NCBI RefSeq assembly: GCF_009765825.1
Contig: NZ_LMUR01000015.1
Location: forward strand, 693,628-757,627
DNA length: 64,000 nt
Source of the DNA: Granulicella sp. L60
Lineage (GTDB): Bacteria > Acidobacteriota > Terriglobia > Terriglobales > Acidobacteriaceae
Direction: 5' to 3'
A program made the translations under genes and the position numbers. Position 1 is the stretch's first letter. Each line of letters starts with the position of its first letter. A model generated the notes under the pieces. It ran no database searches. It saw only the letters and a list, made by a program, of their open reading frames with translations, and had not been told where the DNA came from. Positions 45,839-54,235 of the stretch are shown here, in pieces.

Positions 45839-46207
45839 CTATCGACGTAGAGATGGTCCAGAAGTGACGCCCCTCAATTCAGAAGAGAGTTCAGCGGGCG
45901 CAACAGACGGTAAATCTGCGGCGCCGCCGTCGGACTCGGCTGCGGACGTGGTCACGACTTCCGTTTTCGCGCTGGTCTTTGTCTTCGACACTTGCCGGGC
46001 CGCCTTTGTCACTCGGGCCATCTCTTCCTTGGCAAGCTCAAGCGTGTTCTTGAGTTCAAGGTGTGCACCACCGAACTAGGCACGCGTCGAGGGTAGATGT
46101 TGGTCGAACTCCTCGGGAGTTCCGGTAAGGCCGACGGCAGTGGCAAGAGCAGCGACTCATTGTGCCAGTTTAGACGCATTGCAGGGATGGTCACGACTCG
46201 CCTTCCC
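45839..46207 (-). pseudogene. Broken gene with two in-frame stops downstream of dinB
   Basis: One minus-strand frame shows protein-like sequence on both sides of stops at 46159-46157 (TGA) and 46078-46076 (TAG): DHPCNASKLAQ-stop-VAALATAVGLTGTPEEFDQH ... stop-FGGAHLELKNTLELAKEEMA, then a Lys/Thr/Ser-rich tail ending at 45839. The segments between the stops read as one helical domain, so this is most likely a decayed gene or a site of sequencing errors. The last 60 codons could still be read from an internal ATG at 46021. It occupies most of the 606-base gap 45665-46270; the rest holds nothing I can support. Confidence 0.55.
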
Positions 46208-46270
46208 GTTCCTGGCTACTGCAGGCTGCGCTTTCCTTTCCTGAGGAAACGCGGGCTGTTTTCTGACGGG

Positions 46271-47416
46271 CTAAATCAACTGATCGAAAATCGGAAGTGG
46301 GGAGTGTATGCCTTCCGGTCCATCCATCTCGCTGGCTGGCGCGTCATCGTTTGCTGCCGCTTCGTCGAGCAAGAAGTTGCTAAGGCCCACTCCAACCAGA
46401 CGGTAGAGTTGCCGAGGCCCAAGGTCGATTCGACTACGCAGGCTGAGCGCAAGCTCAGTGAGCTCAGCGCATGTCGAAATGGAACTCGGCTGCGTGAGAC
46501 TACGTGTGAGGGAGTTGAATTCTTTCGTCTTTAGCTTCAGGACGATCGTCTTTGCCTTGCGGGCATTGCCGTGCGATGCGGTCCAGACTTTGTCTGCGAG
46601 CCGCCGAATGTGAGGTTCACACTCTGTGAGCGGAATATCTTCGGGGAAAGTATCTTCGGCAGAGACCTGTTTTCGAATTCGATTGGCGACTACGGGATTA
46701 TGATCGATGCCTCGAGCCAACTCGTGGAGCCGCGAAGCCCAGCGACCGAAGTGAAGCTCCAGGGCAGGGAATTCCATTGCGCGGATATGGCCGACCGTGG
46801 TGATACCAGCCTCAGCCATTCGTGCTTCTGTCACCTTGCCGACGCCGGGAATACGGCCCATAGGAAGTGTCAGAAGAAACTCCTGGGCCTCATGGGGCTG
46901 GATCACAAAAAGACCGTTCGGTTTCTTCCAATCCGAAGCGATCTTCGCAAGAAATTTGTTCGGAGCGACGCCGGCTGATGCGGTAAGGTTCAATTCCTCC
47001 CGGATCTGCTGCCGAATGGTTTTCGCAACAAGCGTAGCAGTCGGCAGTCCCAGCTTGTTCTCTGTCACATCGAGATACGCCTCATCGAGCGATAGCGGCT
47101 CGATGGCATCCGTGTGACGTTCGAAGATGGCTCGGACTGCATGGGAGACAGCTTTATAACGAGTGAAATCCGGAGGGATGAAAATAGCCTGCGGGCAAAG
47201 ACGTTCTGCGCTTACGGCGGGCATCGCGGAATGTACGCCATAGCGCCGCGCTTCATAAGAGGCGGCGCAAACGACAGACCGCTTTCCCGTCCAGGCGACA
47301 ACGACCGGTCTGCCGCGCAGGGCGGGATCGTCCCTTTGCTCGACGGACGCATAAAACGCGTCCATGTCTACGTGCACGATCTTGCGAATACCCAGCTCTG
47401 CGACTAAGTCAGGCAT
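46271..47416 (-). CDS. dinB: DNA polymerase IV (DinB), Y-family
   Basis: The protein has 381 aa from ATG 47416. Catalytic residues are D17 in IVHVDMDAFYASVEQ and D111/E112 in LSLDEAYLDV, with steric-gate region FYASVE. Later motifs SAGVAPNKFLAKIASDWKKP and IPGVGKVTEARM mark the palm end and thumb HhH. The little-finger domain follows. The C-terminal IFDQLI resembles a beta-clamp-binding QLxLF-type motif. It carries out translesion and error-prone synthesis. The start overlaps the end of an 88-codon gene by 8 bases, so it is probably translationally coupled to it. No LexA box was recognised. Confidence 0.93.
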   Translation of the reverse strand: MPDLVAELGIRKIVHVDMDAFYASVEQRDDPALRGRPVVVAWTGKRSVVCAASYEARRYGVHSAMPAVSAERLCPQAIFIPPDFTRYKAVSHAVRAIFERHTDAIEPLSLDEAYLDVTENKLGLPTATLVAKTIRQQIREELNLTASAGVAPNKFLAKIASDWKKPNGLFVIQPHEAQEFLLTLPMGRIPGVGKVTEARMAEAGITTVGHIRAMEFPALELHFGRWASRLHELARGIDHNPVVANRIRKQVSAEDTFPEDIPLTECEPHIRRLADKVWTASHGNARKAKTIVLKLKTKEFNSLTRSLTQPSSISTCAELTELALSLRSRIDLGPRQLYRLVGVGLSNFLLDEAAANDDAPASEMDGPEGIHSPLPIFDQLI

Positions 47417-47675
47417 TGCATAACTCGCACGTACTGTAGTGCTCTGCGAAGGCGTCCCACTCACGGAGGTCAGCAAAATCGGAGTTTCGGAGGTCCACAA
47501 GGTCACTCGGCTTCAGAGATGCGAAGTCCGAAGGCCACTGCTCTCCGAAGCTACGCAAAAGTGCGGTTCCTTCCGGACAAGGAGGCCCCTTATCCACCGG
47601 GAAAAGCCGCTCTATAGCTGCGTCGCTCACTTGCCTCGCCATTACACCCCGCTCGACATAGAGGTATTTTGCCAT
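47409..47675 (-). CDS. Small 88-residue protein coupled to dinB
   Basis: The frame from ATG 47675 (AAGGCGAAT just upstream) encodes MAKYLYVERGVMARQVSDAA ... ending AFAEHYSTCELCNA, with a C-terminal CxxC. The middle repeats SDLVDLRNSDFADLREWD. It stops 8 bases inside dinB, so the two are likely one operon. I do not recognise the family. The CELC end and small size suggest a metal-binding or redox-responsive accessory protein, but this is a guess. It diverges from the Ku gene, sharing a 139-base promoter region. Confidence 0.65.
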   Translation of the reverse strand: MAKYLYVERGVMARQVSDAAIERLFPVDKGPPCPEGTALLRSFGEQWPSDFASLKPSDLVDLRNSDFADLREWDAFAEHYSTCELCNA

Positions 47676-47814
47676 ATTCGCCTTGTATTCGCCTAGTCTT
47701 TTAAGGCCAACCAGCGTGTATTGCGGCAGAAGCGGAATGTCGCTGCTTGGCGCGACATAGCGAGATGATTCGGATGTGCATCGTAGTTTAATGATGGTTC
47801 TCAGGAGACAAGCG

Positions 47815-48654
47815 ATGCCCATACGTCCGACATGGTCCGGTTCTGTCCAGATTTCACTGGTTTCGATCGCTGTAAAGATATTTCCAGCTACCAATCCGGG
47901 GCGGCAGGTCGAGTTCCATCAGATAGATCGCAAAACTCATGAGCGTATTCATCATCGAGATGTCGACGAAGGTGGTGATGTGAAGAAAGCAGACATCGTG
48001 AAGGGCTACGAATACGCCAAGGACCGTTATATCGAGATCGATCCGGAGGAGTTAAAGGCGCTCCGGATTCCAACAGCGACGACGATGCAGATCAAGCAGT
48101 TCGTCAAGGTTGAAGAGCTGCCGACATCCTTATATGAGCGGCCGTACTTTGTTGCTCCGAAAGACGAGGTTCAGGCCAAGGCTCTCTCGATCATGCGCAA
48201 AGCTCTTGCCGACACGAACACGCTCGGAATTGGAGAGATTGCATTCAGCGGCCGCGAGCATCTAGTGGCGATTGGAGCACCTTTAGACCCTAAGCAGAAT
48301 GGACTCATGCTCTACCTACTCCGCTATGAGGATGAGCTTCGTGACGCGAAGTCCGCCTTGTCAGGCGTAAAGCAATCCACGGTGGCCGCTGATGAGTTGT
48401 CTTTGGCAAAACAGCTCATTAAAGGTGGTACGTCAAAGTTTGATCTATCCGCGTATAAGGACGACTATGAAGCCGCCGTCAAGAAGCTGGTCGATGCAAA
48501 ACGGAAAGGAAAAGAGTTGCCCGCGCCCGCGCCAGAACCCACAAGCACGAAGGTGGTCAACATCATGGATGCTCTACGTAATAGCCTCGCCGCAGAGAGA
48601 AAGCCGAAGAAGACTGCAACTAAGAAGACCGGACGCCGAAAGAGAGCCGCATAG
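47815..48654 (+). CDS. ku: Ku protein, first paralogue
   Basis: The protein has 279 aa from ATG 47815 (AGGAG upstream). The Ku core starts RPTWSGSVQISLVSIAVKIF and includes KADIVKGYEYAKDRYIEID, LYERPYFVAPKD and GEIAFSGREHLVAIG. The C-terminal tail is Lys/Arg-rich (KKTATKKTGRRKRAA), as in DNA-bound bacterial Ku. Ku forms a homodimeric ring on broken DNA ends and recruits LigD for non-homologous end joining. No ligD lies in the window. A second Ku gene is 1 kb away; the paralogues may form a heterodimer. Confidence 0.93.
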   Translation: MPIRPTWSGSVQISLVSIAVKIFPATNPGRQVEFHQIDRKTHERIHHRDVDEGGDVKKADIVKGYEYAKDRYIEIDPEELKALRIPTATTMQIKQFVKVEELPTSLYERPYFVAPKDEVQAKALSIMRKALADTNTLGIGEIAFSGREHLVAIGAPLDPKQNGLMLYLLRYEDELRDAKSALSGVKQSTVAADELSLAKQLIKGGTSKFDLSAYKDDYEAAVKKLVDAKRKGKELPAPAPEPTSTKVVNIMDALRNSLAAERKPKKTATKKTGRRKRAA

Positions 48655-48955
48655 CCATTGGCTGTCCGAGTATGTTCGCGTTCGAGACGCCTTGGCGCAG
48701 TCTGCTTCAAATATTCCGCGCGATCTCGTTTACTCTTTTCAACTCGTTCGCTGATTCCTGGTCTCTGTTTTCAGTCGAAAGGAAGCAAATGACTGCCCTC
48801 GATAGAAATCAGGCTCCCATCGATTGAAGTTGAGGGGGCTTACCAATAGTGGCCGCATGGATCACAACAGCAGACTTGCAGGAACCCTCCGCGAGGCGGC
48901 GTTCGGCTCATGCCTGTGATTGAAGCTTCATTTCTGTTGACGTCCGCATTCGTTT
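48655..48955. other. Intergenic gap (301 bases) between convergent genes
   Basis: This stretch lies between the ends of the first Ku gene and the methyltransferase gene. No credible reading frame, RNA or clear terminator was found. Confidence 0.4.
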
Positions 48956-49480
48956 TCATGCCCTGGAGCGCCTGGCGAAGGCCGAGTACATTGTGCCGCC
49001 AAACCGAGATGGCCGCGTTGTCAGTTTTTCCAACTGCTCCACTCCAAGCTCGTTGAGAAGTTCGCGAAGCCTCACAGAGCCGACCGGATATGGCCCCCAC
49101 GGATTTGGCTTGGAGCGCTCGTATTCGACAATCAATAGGCTATCCGTCAACGATAAGAGCCTTCTCAGGAATGTGTGCTGGTCCCTAATGAAGTGCAGGG
49201 CGTTTGCCAGAAGCATTCCATCGGTCGACGGAATGCATAGGCTAGGGCTCTGGATGTCCCCAATGATCTTGCGAACTTCGACTTCGTCGTACTGGTCCGG
49301 AATCCGATCTAATGCTCGTTGATCGAAATCGATTGCATAAATCGTGCTGCCTGGCGCGAGCAACTGAGCAAGCGCAGCGGTGAACGCTCCGTTGCCACAA
49401 CCAAGATCGCACCAGGATTGTGGTCGTGCCCAGTCAATGAGGGGTGTCCGTATAAGTGCAGTGGTCTCGTTGATCTTCAC
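48956..49480 (-). CDS. Class I SAM-dependent methyltransferase
   Basis: This 174-aa protein has motif I SWCDLGCGNGAFTAALAQLL (about residues 22-41), an acidic end of strand 2 (IYAIDFDQRAL) and ANALHFIRD at the motif IV position. The substrate is not evident; the short length fits a small-molecule methyltransferase. It sits between the two Ku genes on the minus strand, 108 bases downstream of the second Ku gene. Confidence 0.82.
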   Translation of the reverse strand: MKINETTALIRTPLIDWARPQSWCDLGCGNGAFTAALAQLLAPGSTIYAIDFDQRALDRIPDQYDEVEVRKIIGDIQSPSLCIPSTDGMLLANALHFIRDQHTFLRRLLSLTDSLLIVEYERSKPNPWGPYPVGSVRLRELLNELGVEQLEKLTTRPSRFGGTMYSAFARRSRA

Positions 49481-49588
49481 TCGTCCACTTTACTTTAGCG
49501 AGTGGCGTGAAGAAATATCCTGACAAGTGAATGCTCAGGATATTTCGCGATGGGGAGGATGATCTCCGAGTCGTGACAAAGGGGCCTA

Positions 49589-50521
49589 TCAGGCGCTTCG
49601 CCGCCTCGATGAAGCTGTCTTGGCACCCCTCACCAGACCGATACCTCTCTTGGGTTCAGACTTAACACTCGCAGCGGGTTTCTTCGTGGGTAGTTTGGCA
49701 GCCTTCCCATCATCCCCACCAAGACTCTTTTTCAGCGCGTCCATCAAGTTCACTACGTTACCGCGAACAGGCGTTGAATCTTCATCGTGCGGTGTGGGCA
49801 AATGTTTCACTTTCGCATCCACCAACTCACGAACAGCGACCTCATATCCGTCCTCAAACTTGGATAGATCCAACTTCGCCGCTCTCTTCGCGATGAGCGA
49901 TTCGGCCAGCTCCAGACTCTCGCCATTTACGTCGACATTTCGAAGATCGCGATAGAACTCTCCTTCGCTTTTCAGTTCGGCTGCGTAGCGCAACGTATAG
50001 GCCATCATCCCGCCACGTTCATCATCTCCTGCCGCTCGAATCGCAACGATGTTTTCGCGACCAGAGAACGACACCTTACCGATCGCGACTTTGCCGGTCT
50101 CCTGCAATGCCTTTCTGATGGTCGCAAACGCTTCCAGGCTGTCCTTCTCCGGAGTCACGTAGTAGGGCTTTTCGATGTACTCTGGCAGCAGTTCTGCGGC
50201 GTCCACGAATTGCGACACGTCTATGGTGTGCTTCGACGGAACCTTGAGGTTGTCGAGTTCTTCGGACTCGATGATGACGTACTGGCCTTTTGCGTATTCG
50301 TAGCCTTTAACAATCTCGTCTTTAGCAACAGCAGTCGCAGGAGCTTCGCTGTAGGCCGAGACCGAACTGTCCAGGACCTTCTGATGACGGACTCGTTCGC
50401 CAGTGCTTCGGCTTATCTGATGGAACGCAATGGAGGCTTTGCTCTCCGTCGCCGTAAAGAGCTGAACCCCGAAAGAGACGAGTGAGACCTGTATCCGACC
50501 GGACCAGTAAGGACGCGCCAT
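49589..50521 (-). CDS. ku: Ku protein, second paralogue
   Basis: This 310-aa protein begins at the Ku core, ARPYWSGRIQVSLVSFGVQL, with DEIVKGYEYAKGQYVIIES, YIEKPYYVTPEKDS and VSFSGRENIVAIRA following. The C-terminal extension (about residues 255-310) is rich in Lys, Pro and Ser and ends in RRRSA. It differs clearly from the first Ku protein, so it is an old paralogue and not a recent copy. Bacteria with several Ku genes sometimes form heterodimers or use them in different growth phases. Confidence 0.93.
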   Translation of the reverse strand: MARPYWSGRIQVSLVSFGVQLFTATESKASIAFHQISRSTGERVRHQKVLDSSVSAYSEAPATAVAKDEIVKGYEYAKGQYVIIESEELDNLKVPSKHTIDVSQFVDAAELLPEYIEKPYYVTPEKDSLEAFATIRKALQETGKVAIGKVSFSGRENIVAIRAAGDDERGGMMAYTLRYAAELKSEGEFYRDLRNVDVNGESLELAESLIAKRAAKLDLSKFEDGYEVAVRELVDAKVKHLPTPHDEDSTPVRGNVVNLMDALKKSLGGDDGKAAKLPTKKPAASVKSEPKRGIGLVRGAKTASSRRRSA

Positions 50522-50730
50522 CTTTAGCTCCTAGGACGTAGCACTAATGGGATTCCCATTAAACCCCAGGGTTTGCCTTAATTCCAGTGCAATCTGTCAG
50601 GTGTCATTTCTTGCGGAGCTTGTATTTGCCTATTATTCGCCTGACGGCTCCGCGTTATGGTCCCTTTCGGACGACCGCCAGCGCTGGTTTGATCATTTGG
50701 AGTGAGGAATAAGAAAGGAAACTTCCAGAA

Positions 50731-50760
50731 ATGGAGGCGAGAGGATACTCTCGCCTCCAT
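50731..50760 (-). terminator. Perfect 13-bp hairpin after the histone-like gene
   Basis: ATGGAGGCGAGAG and CTCTCGCCTCCAT form a perfect 13-bp stem around GATA, 4 bases beyond the stop of the minus-strand histone-like gene. Reading on in that direction the sequence is TTCTGGAAGTTTCCTTTCTT, a broken T-rich stretch. Confidence 0.65.
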
Positions 50761-50764
50761 GGTA

Positions 50765-51121
50765 TTACTTGACCACTTCGGCCTTCTTGGCGGCTCTTGT
50801 CTTCGCGGCATCAGACATCTTGTTCCGAGTCTCCGCAGAGACCGTCCTCTTCTTCGCCGGAGAAGTCGACTTTACGGATCCGGTCTTCGCTGGAGCGGAC
50901 TTCTTTGATGCGGTGGCCTTCTTCGTTGGTGCCGCAGTCTTCGCGGACTTTCTGGCGGTGTACTTCCGCTTTTGTGGCGCAGCATGTGTTGTGCTGGTCG
51001 GAGTTGTTATCGAAGGCGACTCTTTCACGAGTGAGTCGCGGATCCTGGTTACACGCTCAACCTCTTTGCCCAACCGCGCTAACTCTTTGTTCAGTTCACT
51101 GATTGCTCCGTCTATGCTCAT
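50765..51121 (-). CDS. Histone-like Lys/Ala-rich protein with N-terminal coiled coil
   Basis: In this 118-aa protein the first 35 residues are a charged heptad-like helix (SELNKELARLGKEVERVTRI). The remainder is low-complexity Lys/Ala/Thr/Ser-rich sequence with repeats such as TKKATASKKSAPAKTG and SPAKKRTVS, and ends KTRAAKKAEVVK. It resembles histone H1-like bacterial nucleoid proteins. It probably binds DNA non-specifically. Its ATG overlaps the stop of a 44-codon gene (ATGA), so translation is coupled. It lies in the same neighbourhood as the Ku genes and DinB. Confidence 0.8.
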   Translation of the reverse strand: MSIDGAISELNKELARLGKEVERVTRIRDSLVKESPSITTPTSTTHAAPQKRKYTARKSAKTAAPTKKATASKKSAPAKTGSVKSTSPAKKRTVSAETRNKMSDAAKTRAAKKAEVVK

Positions 51122-51252
51122 CCATCCTCCGATAGACCAAGCCTAACATCTGCTGCACAATTCAGGGCCATGTGCTGGCCGGTCAAAACACCGCCGAACG
51201 CGGCAACGAGTCCAACGCCTGAGCCTACGAGGGCGGCAGTGACAGCGTCCAT
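51118..51252 (-). CDS. 44-residue glycine-rich membrane-like peptide
   Basis: The frame starts at ATG 51252 with CGGAGAAACC upstream and ends at TGA 51118, sharing ATGA with the histone-like gene. The peptide begins MDAVTAALVGSGVGLVAAFG and continues GVLTGQHMALNCAADVR, a single glycine-zipper-like hydrophobic helix with a short acidic tail. The good Shine-Dalgarno and coupling argue for a real small gene. The role is unknown; it may be a leader peptide or a membrane microprotein. Confidence 0.6.
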   Translation of the reverse strand: MDAVTAALVGSGVGLVAAFGGVLTGQHMALNCAADVRLGLSEDG

Positions 51253-51577
51253 GGTTTCTCCGATGAACAATTGTACTCAGGCCTTAGCTAGGGTATCGGA
51301 GCTTTGCGACTGCGAATGGGATGATGACAACTAGCTAGCTGCGCGCAGGTCTTCCTAGTGAGCGGCGCTGTAAAAGACTGGCTTCGCCATAGCTTCAATT
51401 CTGGCAGCCATCTCCTCAGCGGGGATGCGACCCCGGGTCGTCGTCCGACCTTTTGGAGGACATTTGTGCTGCACCACTAGGGAGCAAGCAGATGTCAGAG
51501 GAGCATAAGCGCAACCTGGAACAACCTGCAACTGTGTTGATGGTTTCGGTACGAGTGCGACGCTGGTTGCTGTCGGC
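51253..51577. other. Intergenic gap (325 bases)
   Basis: It holds the probable promoter for the 44-codon and histone-like genes. A 40-codon minus-strand frame ending at 51355 (PPKGRTTTRGRIPAEEMAAR) looks weakly protein-like but has only a GTG start and no ribosome-binding site, so I do not call it. Confidence 0.35.
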
Positions 51578-51991
51578 CTACTCCCCAATCGTGTGCAGCA
51601 CAACCTCTCGTCTATGAGGGCGGACTCGGTGTTCGAATAGGTAAACACCTTGCCAAGTGCCCAGTACGAGACTGCCATTGGCAACCGGTATCGACAAGTG
51701 GACCTGGGTGAGCGCTGTTCTTAGATGAGCGGGCATATCATCGGACCCTTCAGAGTTGTGCTGGTATGGCCCATTCTCAGGTGCAAGCCTTCCGAAATAG
51801 GCTTTGATGTCTTGGCGCACCGTTGGATCGGCATTCTCCTGAATCAAAAGCGAAGCTGACGTGTGCCGGCAAAATACGGTGAGAAGGCCGATTTGAATCT
51901 TTTGATGCCTCACCCATTCGCTGATGGTCGACGTAAACTCATAGAGGCCTTGGCCACGTGTCGATATTTCAAGGTTGTGCAATGCCTGCAT
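51578..51991 (-). CDS. YjbQ/UPF0047 family protein
   Basis: The protein has 137 aa from ATG 51991 (GGAGA upstream). It contains LLTVFCRHTSASLLIQENAD, the acidic/His cluster GPYQHNSEGSDDMPAHLR and SLVLGTWQGVYLFEHR, which define the YjbQ family. These are small trimeric proteins, some with weak thiamine-phosphate synthase activity and probably metal-binding histidines. The length is normal. Confidence 0.9.
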   Translation of the reverse strand: MQALHNLEISTRGQGLYEFTSTISEWVRHQKIQIGLLTVFCRHTSASLLIQENADPTVRQDIKAYFGRLAPENGPYQHNSEGSDDMPAHLRTALTQVHLSIPVANGSLVLGTWQGVYLFEHRVRPHRREVVLHTIGE

Positions 51992-52216
51992 CAATATTCT
52001 GTCTCCGGAATTTCTAATTATGTTGGAACTGAATCGATTCGTTTGGATGCTGATGTCTGGCCTTACGGCGCGCCGCACTGCTGCTGTTGATCCCGTCGAA
52101 GCGCTTCGAGCCGAGTAATTACGCTCCGTAATGTAGCCATAGGCTGGAGGCGCCCTTTGCGATTACTAACCATCTGCCGTCTTGTGTTCTTCTAATCCCT
52201 TTCGCGTCTTCTTGGG

Positions 52217-52837
52217 TCAGCGGGCGGCTGCGAGGACGGCGGGACGAAACTGTGCGATGAACTCTTCAGTCGTGGTCGAGCCAAAGGCGACCGCAGCCGT
52301 GCCGCCAGCGAGGATGACTTCGACGTCGGTGATGCCGATGAAGGCGAGGACGCGCTTGAGGTAGCCGGACTCATAGTCGGACCCGGCAGAAGACAGACCT
52401 TCGTCGTAGGTGCCGCCTGAGGCAATGATGATCTTGCAGGTTTTGCCGGTGACCAGACCTTTGCGGTCGGGCGGTCCGGAGTGGGTGACGCGGGGGCGCA
52501 CGATCAGGTCGATCCATGCCTTTAGATTGGCGGGGACGGTGAAGTTGTACATCGGCGTTCCGATGAGAATCTCGTCCGCGGAGAGGAGCTCGGCGATCAG
52601 TTCGTCGGAGACTGCCAAAGCTCGTTGCATCTCGGGTGTGTGCTGGTCAGTGGTTAGGAAGATGCCGGTAATCCATGGAATGCCAACGTAGGGCAGGTTA
52701 TTTTCCGCGAGGTCGCGCAGCACGACCTTGCCGTCAGGGTGCTCTATCTGCCACGCTGCGACAAAGTCATGGCTGAGCGAACGCGAGATGGAGTTGAGAC
52801 CACGAGGGCTGGATTGGATGTTGAGCAGCGTAGGCAT
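52217..52837 (-). CDS. azoR: FMN-dependent NADH-azoreductase
   Basis: The protein has 206 aa from ATG 52837 (AAAGGA upstream). The flavodoxin-like fold shows the phosphate loop SSPRGLNSISRSLS (9-22), the GTPMYNFTVPANLKAWID loop around residues 95-112 and IIIASGGTYDEG. AzoR enzymes reduce quinones and azo compounds with NADH through FMN and protect against electrophiles. The gene diverges from a MarR-type regulator 112 bases away, a common arrangement for quinone-sensing control. An inverted repeat lies between them. Confidence 0.92.
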   Translation of the reverse strand: MPTLLNIQSSPRGLNSISRSLSHDFVAAWQIEHPDGKVVLRDLAENNLPYVGIPWITGIFLTTDQHTPEMQRALAVSDELIAELLSADEILIGTPMYNFTVPANLKAWIDLIVRPRVTHSGPPDRKGLVTGKTCKIIIASGGTYDEGLSSAGSDYESGYLKRVLAFIGITDVEVILAGGTAAVAFGSTTTEEFIAQFRPAVLAAAR

Positions 52838-52886
52838 ATGATTCCTTTCGAGGGCGGCAAGCGTGGCGTGCCGGATAGTCAATATG

Positions 52887-52935
52887 CTTGACCATCTAAT
52901 CCAGAGTTCACCATGCCAGATGCAATATGGTCAAG
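52887..52935. promoter_or_regulatory. Inverted repeat in the azoR-marR divergent promoter
   Basis: CTTGACCAT (52887-52895) and ATGGTCAAG (52927-52935) are perfect inverted copies 31 bases apart, each also containing TTGACC that could serve as a -35 box for its direction. The layout suits binding sites for the adjacent MarR protein. Confidence 0.5.
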
Positions 52936-52949
52936 AATATTTACTAAAA

Positions 52950-53393
52950 ATGAAAAAAGGTCTGCATAACGTCGCACGAGGCTTGATGGTGGCATCACGA
53001 GCGCACACGGCTGCCGTGACTGCGCGGTTGGCGCAGCGTGGATACGATGATTTTCCGTTTGCCGCGGCGAGCCTGCTGTGGTTGATGGATGAAGGTGGTA
53101 CGCGGTCGACTGTTTTGGCCCAGCGGGCCGGCGTGAGCAAGCAGGCAATGAGCCAGCTGGTGAGATTGATGGAGCGGCAGGGGTACCTGGAGCAGGTTCC
53201 GGACCCGACTGATACGCGGGCGAAGGTGGTGCGGATGACCGAACGCGGTGAGGCGGTGAAGACCGCCTGCGTCGAGGTGAGGGAAGAGTTGAACCACAAG
53301 GTGGCAAAGGCCCTGGGAATGGATGAGGCTGGGCAGTTGGAGGCGAATCTGGACGCAGCGGCGGCTTTGTTCGGGGAGATTGCTGGGACTTGA
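52950..53393 (+). CDS. MarR-family transcriptional regulator
   Basis: The protein has 147 aa from ATG 52950; in-frame starts further upstream lack ribosome-binding sites. The winged helix includes STVLAQRAGVSKQAMSQLVR (recognition helix) and the wing VPDPTDTRAKVVRMTERG. It should form a dimer, bind the divergent intergenic region and repress azoR, and probably itself, until a quinone or aromatic ligand is present. That regulatory target is inferred from position. Confidence 0.87.
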   Translation: MKKGLHNVARGLMVASRAHTAAVTARLAQRGYDDFPFAAASLLWLMDEGGTRSTVLAQRAGVSKQAMSQLVRLMERQGYLEQVPDPTDTRAKVVRMTERGEAVKTACVEVREELNHKVAKALGMDEAGQLEANLDAAAALFGEIAGT

Positions 53394-53486
53394 TGGTGCA
53401 TGCATCGGCTGGCCGACCAGTCGGCCCGTGAGTGAAGCGTTGAAGAAAAGTCCTTCACGCTCTTTGTCGGTGACGGCGTTGTATAA

Positions 53487-54212
53487 CTACGAATCGCCAC
53501 GAGTGTAGTTGAAGTAGAGCGGCTTGCGCTCCCACATCCGCGTCTGGTCACTCGCGAGCTGGGTCAGCGCCTCGGCAACGTCAACGTAAGACACGCTGCC
53601 GCGCTGAATATTGCTCAACGTCGTTTCCGGACGGAGCAAACCGCGCGATGGCGCTTCTACCATTTGGCCCATGCGCGCATAAACGAAGCGGAAAGCAGGG
53701 GGTGTATCCTCGAAACACCAGTGCAGCGCTCGCTCCATCTCACGCCAGCCCTTCCGCGCGATGAACGTCCGCAGCAGCCAAGCCATAGTTGCTATCGGCC
53801 AACTGTTGATCGTTCCTCCTGGCTCAGGCAATAGCTGGCCGCCGATCATCAGGAGGACGCAATCACTAAGTCGCCCATCGGCATCCAGTGCCTCCACCGT
53901 TGCGCGGGTGATGACGCCGCGATCCGCATTGTTGGCGGGCTGCCCCTTGGCATGGCCAAACGGAATTGCGCTCGAAGCATCGATGATTGCGTGCGGTCGA
54001 CAAGTCCGGACGGCTGTGGAGATGGACGCCGCGTCCCCGAGATCGCCCTTGAAGATAGTGACCTTCGAACGCAGCGCCTCAGGCACTTTGGCTGGGTTGC
54101 GGACAAAGGCTGTGACAGCCCAACCTTGAGCACTGGCGCGCTCCACCACGAGATGGCCCGCTTTGCCGGTAGCGCCATAGACCAACAGGTTGCGAGCTTT
54201 AGATTCCGTCAT
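53487..54212 (-). CDS. NAD(P)-binding (NmrA-like) oxidoreductase
   Basis: The protein has 241 aa from ATG 54212 (GTAAGGATCGAT upstream; a GTG at 54239 overlapping the upstream stop is possible). The Rossmann motif NLLVYGATGKAGHLVVERA (8-26) and FVRNPAKVPEALR match atypical short-chain, NmrA-like proteins. No Ser-Tyr-Lys triad is clear, so it may be a sensor or a reductase. It directly follows another SDR-type gene and likely shares its operon. Confidence 0.8.
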   Translation of the reverse strand: MTESKARNLLVYGATGKAGHLVVERASAQGWAVTAFVRNPAKVPEALRSKVTIFKGDLGDAASISTAVRTCRPHAIIDASSAIPFGHAKGQPANNADRGVITRATVEALDADGRLSDCVLLMIGGQLLPEPGGTINSWPIATMAWLLRTFIARKGWREMERALHWCFEDTPPAFRFVYARMGQMVEAPSRGLLRPETTLSNIQRGSVSYVDVAEALTQLASDQTRMWERKPLYFNYTRGDS

Positions 54213-54235
54213 ATCGATCCTTACCGTGCGGTGGC

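Noticed and set aside
50578..50811. Minus-strand frame with PNDQTSAGGRPKGTITRSRQ
   Set aside because: It runs across the terminator hairpin and the histone-like gene in another frame, and no start with a ribosome-binding site lies outside them.
51355..51684. Minus-strand 109-codon frame overlapping the 3' part of yjbQ
   Set aside because: It runs in a different frame of a well-supported gene; only the last 40 codons lie outside it and they lack a start signal.
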